Assembly (NCBI GenBank): GCA_016719485.1
Contig: JADJZB010000029.1
Location: 1-64,000, forward strand
DNA from: Holophagales bacterium
Lineage (GTDB): Bacteria; Acidobacteriota; Thermoanaerobaculia; UBA5066
Reading direction: 5' to 3'
DNA length: 64,000 nucleotides
Of this stretch, positions 63,134 through 64,000 are shown one piece after another; the first letter of the stretch is position 1; each line of letters starts with the position of its first letter. Under the pieces are notes generated by a model, which saw only the letters and a list, made by a program, of their open reading frames with translations, was not told the DNA's origin and ran no database searches. The position numbers were made by a program, and so were the translations under genes.

Positions 63134-64000
63134 AGACGACCGCCGCTCCGGCCGAAACGGCCCTCGACGTCACAGCAGTGCGACGCGATTTCCCTCTTCT
63201 CGCGCGCGAAGCGAACGGGCACCCGCTCGTCTACCTCGACAGCGCCAACACGACGCAGAAGCCCGAGGCCGTGATCCGCGCCTCCGACCGCTTCTACCGC
63301 GAGCAGAACGCGAACATCCACCGCTCCACCTACCGCCTCTCCGAGGAGGCGACGGCGGCCTACGAGGGCGCCCGCGAAACCGTGCGCCGGTTCGTGAACG
63401 CCCGCTCGACGCGCGAGATCGTCTTCACGCGCGGGACGACCGAGTCGATCAACCTCCTCGCGACGAGCTTCGGCCAGGCGTACGTGAAGGCGGGCGACGA
63501 GATCCTCATCACCGGGATGGAGCACCACTCGGGCATCGTTCCCTGGCAGCTCCTCTGCGAGCGGACAGGGGCGAAGCTGCGCGTCATTCCGCTCGACGAC
63601 CGCGGCGACCTGATCCTGGACGACCTCGGCCGGCTCCTGACGGAGCGGACGAAGCTCGTCGGCGTCGTCCACGTCTCCAACGCCCTCGGCACGATCAACC
63701 CGGTGAGGGCGCTCATCGGCTATGCCCACGGAAAGGGCGTCCCGGTCCTTCTCGACGGGGCCCAGTCGATCCCGCACCTGGGCGTCGACGTCCAGGCGCT
63801 CGACTGCGACTTCCTCGCCTTCTCCGGTCACAAGGTCTACGGGCCGACCGGCATCGGCGTCCTCTACGGCAAGGAGTCGTGGCTCTCGAAGATGCCTCCG
63901 TACCAGGGGGGCGGCGACATGATCGCCTCCGTCTCGTTCGTGAAGACGACGTACGCCGAGCTCCCGGCGAAGTTCGAGGCGGGGACGGGCAACCTCGCGG
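63130..64000 (+). CDS. sufS: Cysteine desulfurase SufS, cut by the window's right edge
   Basis: 290 of about 410 residues are visible. ATG overlaps the sufD stop (ATGA). Group II desulfurase blocks: VYLDSANTTQKPEAV (more usual is DNAATTQKP), EIVFTRGTTESINLLA, ITGMEHHSGIVPWQLL, VSNALGTINPV, VLLDGAQSIPHLGVDVQALDCDFLAFSGHKVYGPTGIGVLYG with the PLP lysine. The active-site cysteine lies beyond the edge. It takes sulfur from cysteine for SufBCD. No SufE or SufU partner is seen in the window. Confidence 0.93.
   Translation, partial: MKTTAAPAETALDVTAVRRDFPLLAREANGHPLVYLDSANTTQKPEAVIRASDRFYREQNANIHRSTYRLSEEATAAYEGARETVRRFVNARSTREIVFTRGTTESINLLATSFGQAYVKAGDEILITGMEHHSGIVPWQLLCERTGAKLRVIPLDDRGDLILDDLGRLLTERTKLVGVVHVSNALGTINPVRALIGYAHGKGVPVLLDGAQSIPHLGVDVQALDCDFLAFSGHKVYGPTGIGVLYGKESWLSKMPPYQGGGDMIASVSFVKTTYAELPAKFEAGTGNLA

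Overview
The window is very GC-rich, densely coding, Gram-negative DNA. TonB-type proteins, lipoproteins, an outer-membrane barrel remnant, Ser/Thr kinases with PD40 propellers, and secreted proteins ending in choice-of-anchor-like repeats together suggest Acidobacteriota, perhaps the Thermoanaerobaculia. That placement is an inference from gene content and style, not a search result. I saw no rRNA, tRNA, CRISPR array, prophage or insertion sequence.

Layout. 1-8.0 kb: four frameshifted genes (a secreted repeat protein, class I aldolase FbaB, a sodium/solute symporter and a PAS sensor) around one intact Ser/Thr kinase. Frameshift density climbs steeply toward base 1, which looks like sequence error at a contig edge. 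8.0-9.5 kb: a membrane histidine kinase. 9.5-15.1 kb: a tight five-gene operon of a double zinc-ribbon DUF4178 membrane protein, a 56-residue membrane peptide missing from simple ORF calling, a DUF350 protein, a membrane-fused spermidine-synthase-like enzyme and a lipoprotein flavin amine oxidase. This is the most interesting system here. 15.1-19.0 kb: cation/proton antiporter and secreted PQQ-type sugar dehydrogenase. 19.1-20.6 kb: an unknown polytopic membrane protein followed by speD, which makes the aminopropyl donor a spermidine synthase needs. 20.6-21.25 kb: a short graveyard of gene remnants. 21.3-23.8 kb: ktrA-ktrB potassium uptake. 23.8-27.6 kb: two membrane proteins (one a paralogue of the gene before speD) and a PLP decarboxylase.

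27.7-33.2 kb: a MacAB-like export operon (adaptor, ATPase, three permeases of which two are a tandem duplication). 33.3-38.4 kb: a run of small minus-strand genes (lipoprotein, CoA-binding protein, ABM monooxygenase, DUF1801-like protein, GlsB-type protein, hemolysin III family). 38.6-41.0 kb: membrane pyrophosphatase, ended by a strong terminator. 41.1-46.3 kb: a uridine-kinase-like protein, a 590-residue protein of unknown function and a HAD-phosphatase/ATPase fusion. 46.4-49.2 kb: a cytoplasmic subtilase, a PepSY-type membrane protein, a DUF4920 protein and a DNA alkyltransferase. 49.3-53.9 kb: a PD40 Ser/Thr kinase, an MFS transporter and small membrane proteins. 54.0-57.0 kb: a TonB protein, a perfect 28-bp inverted repeat and an ABC-2 exporter.

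57.2-58.8 kb: a BlaI regulator with an M56 peptidase fused to a TonB domain, with a clear operator and terminator. 59.0-64.0 kb: the SUF iron-sulfur operon (Rrf2 regulator, sufB, sufC, sufD, sufS) with a near-consensus promoter and a palindromic operator. sufS runs off the right edge.
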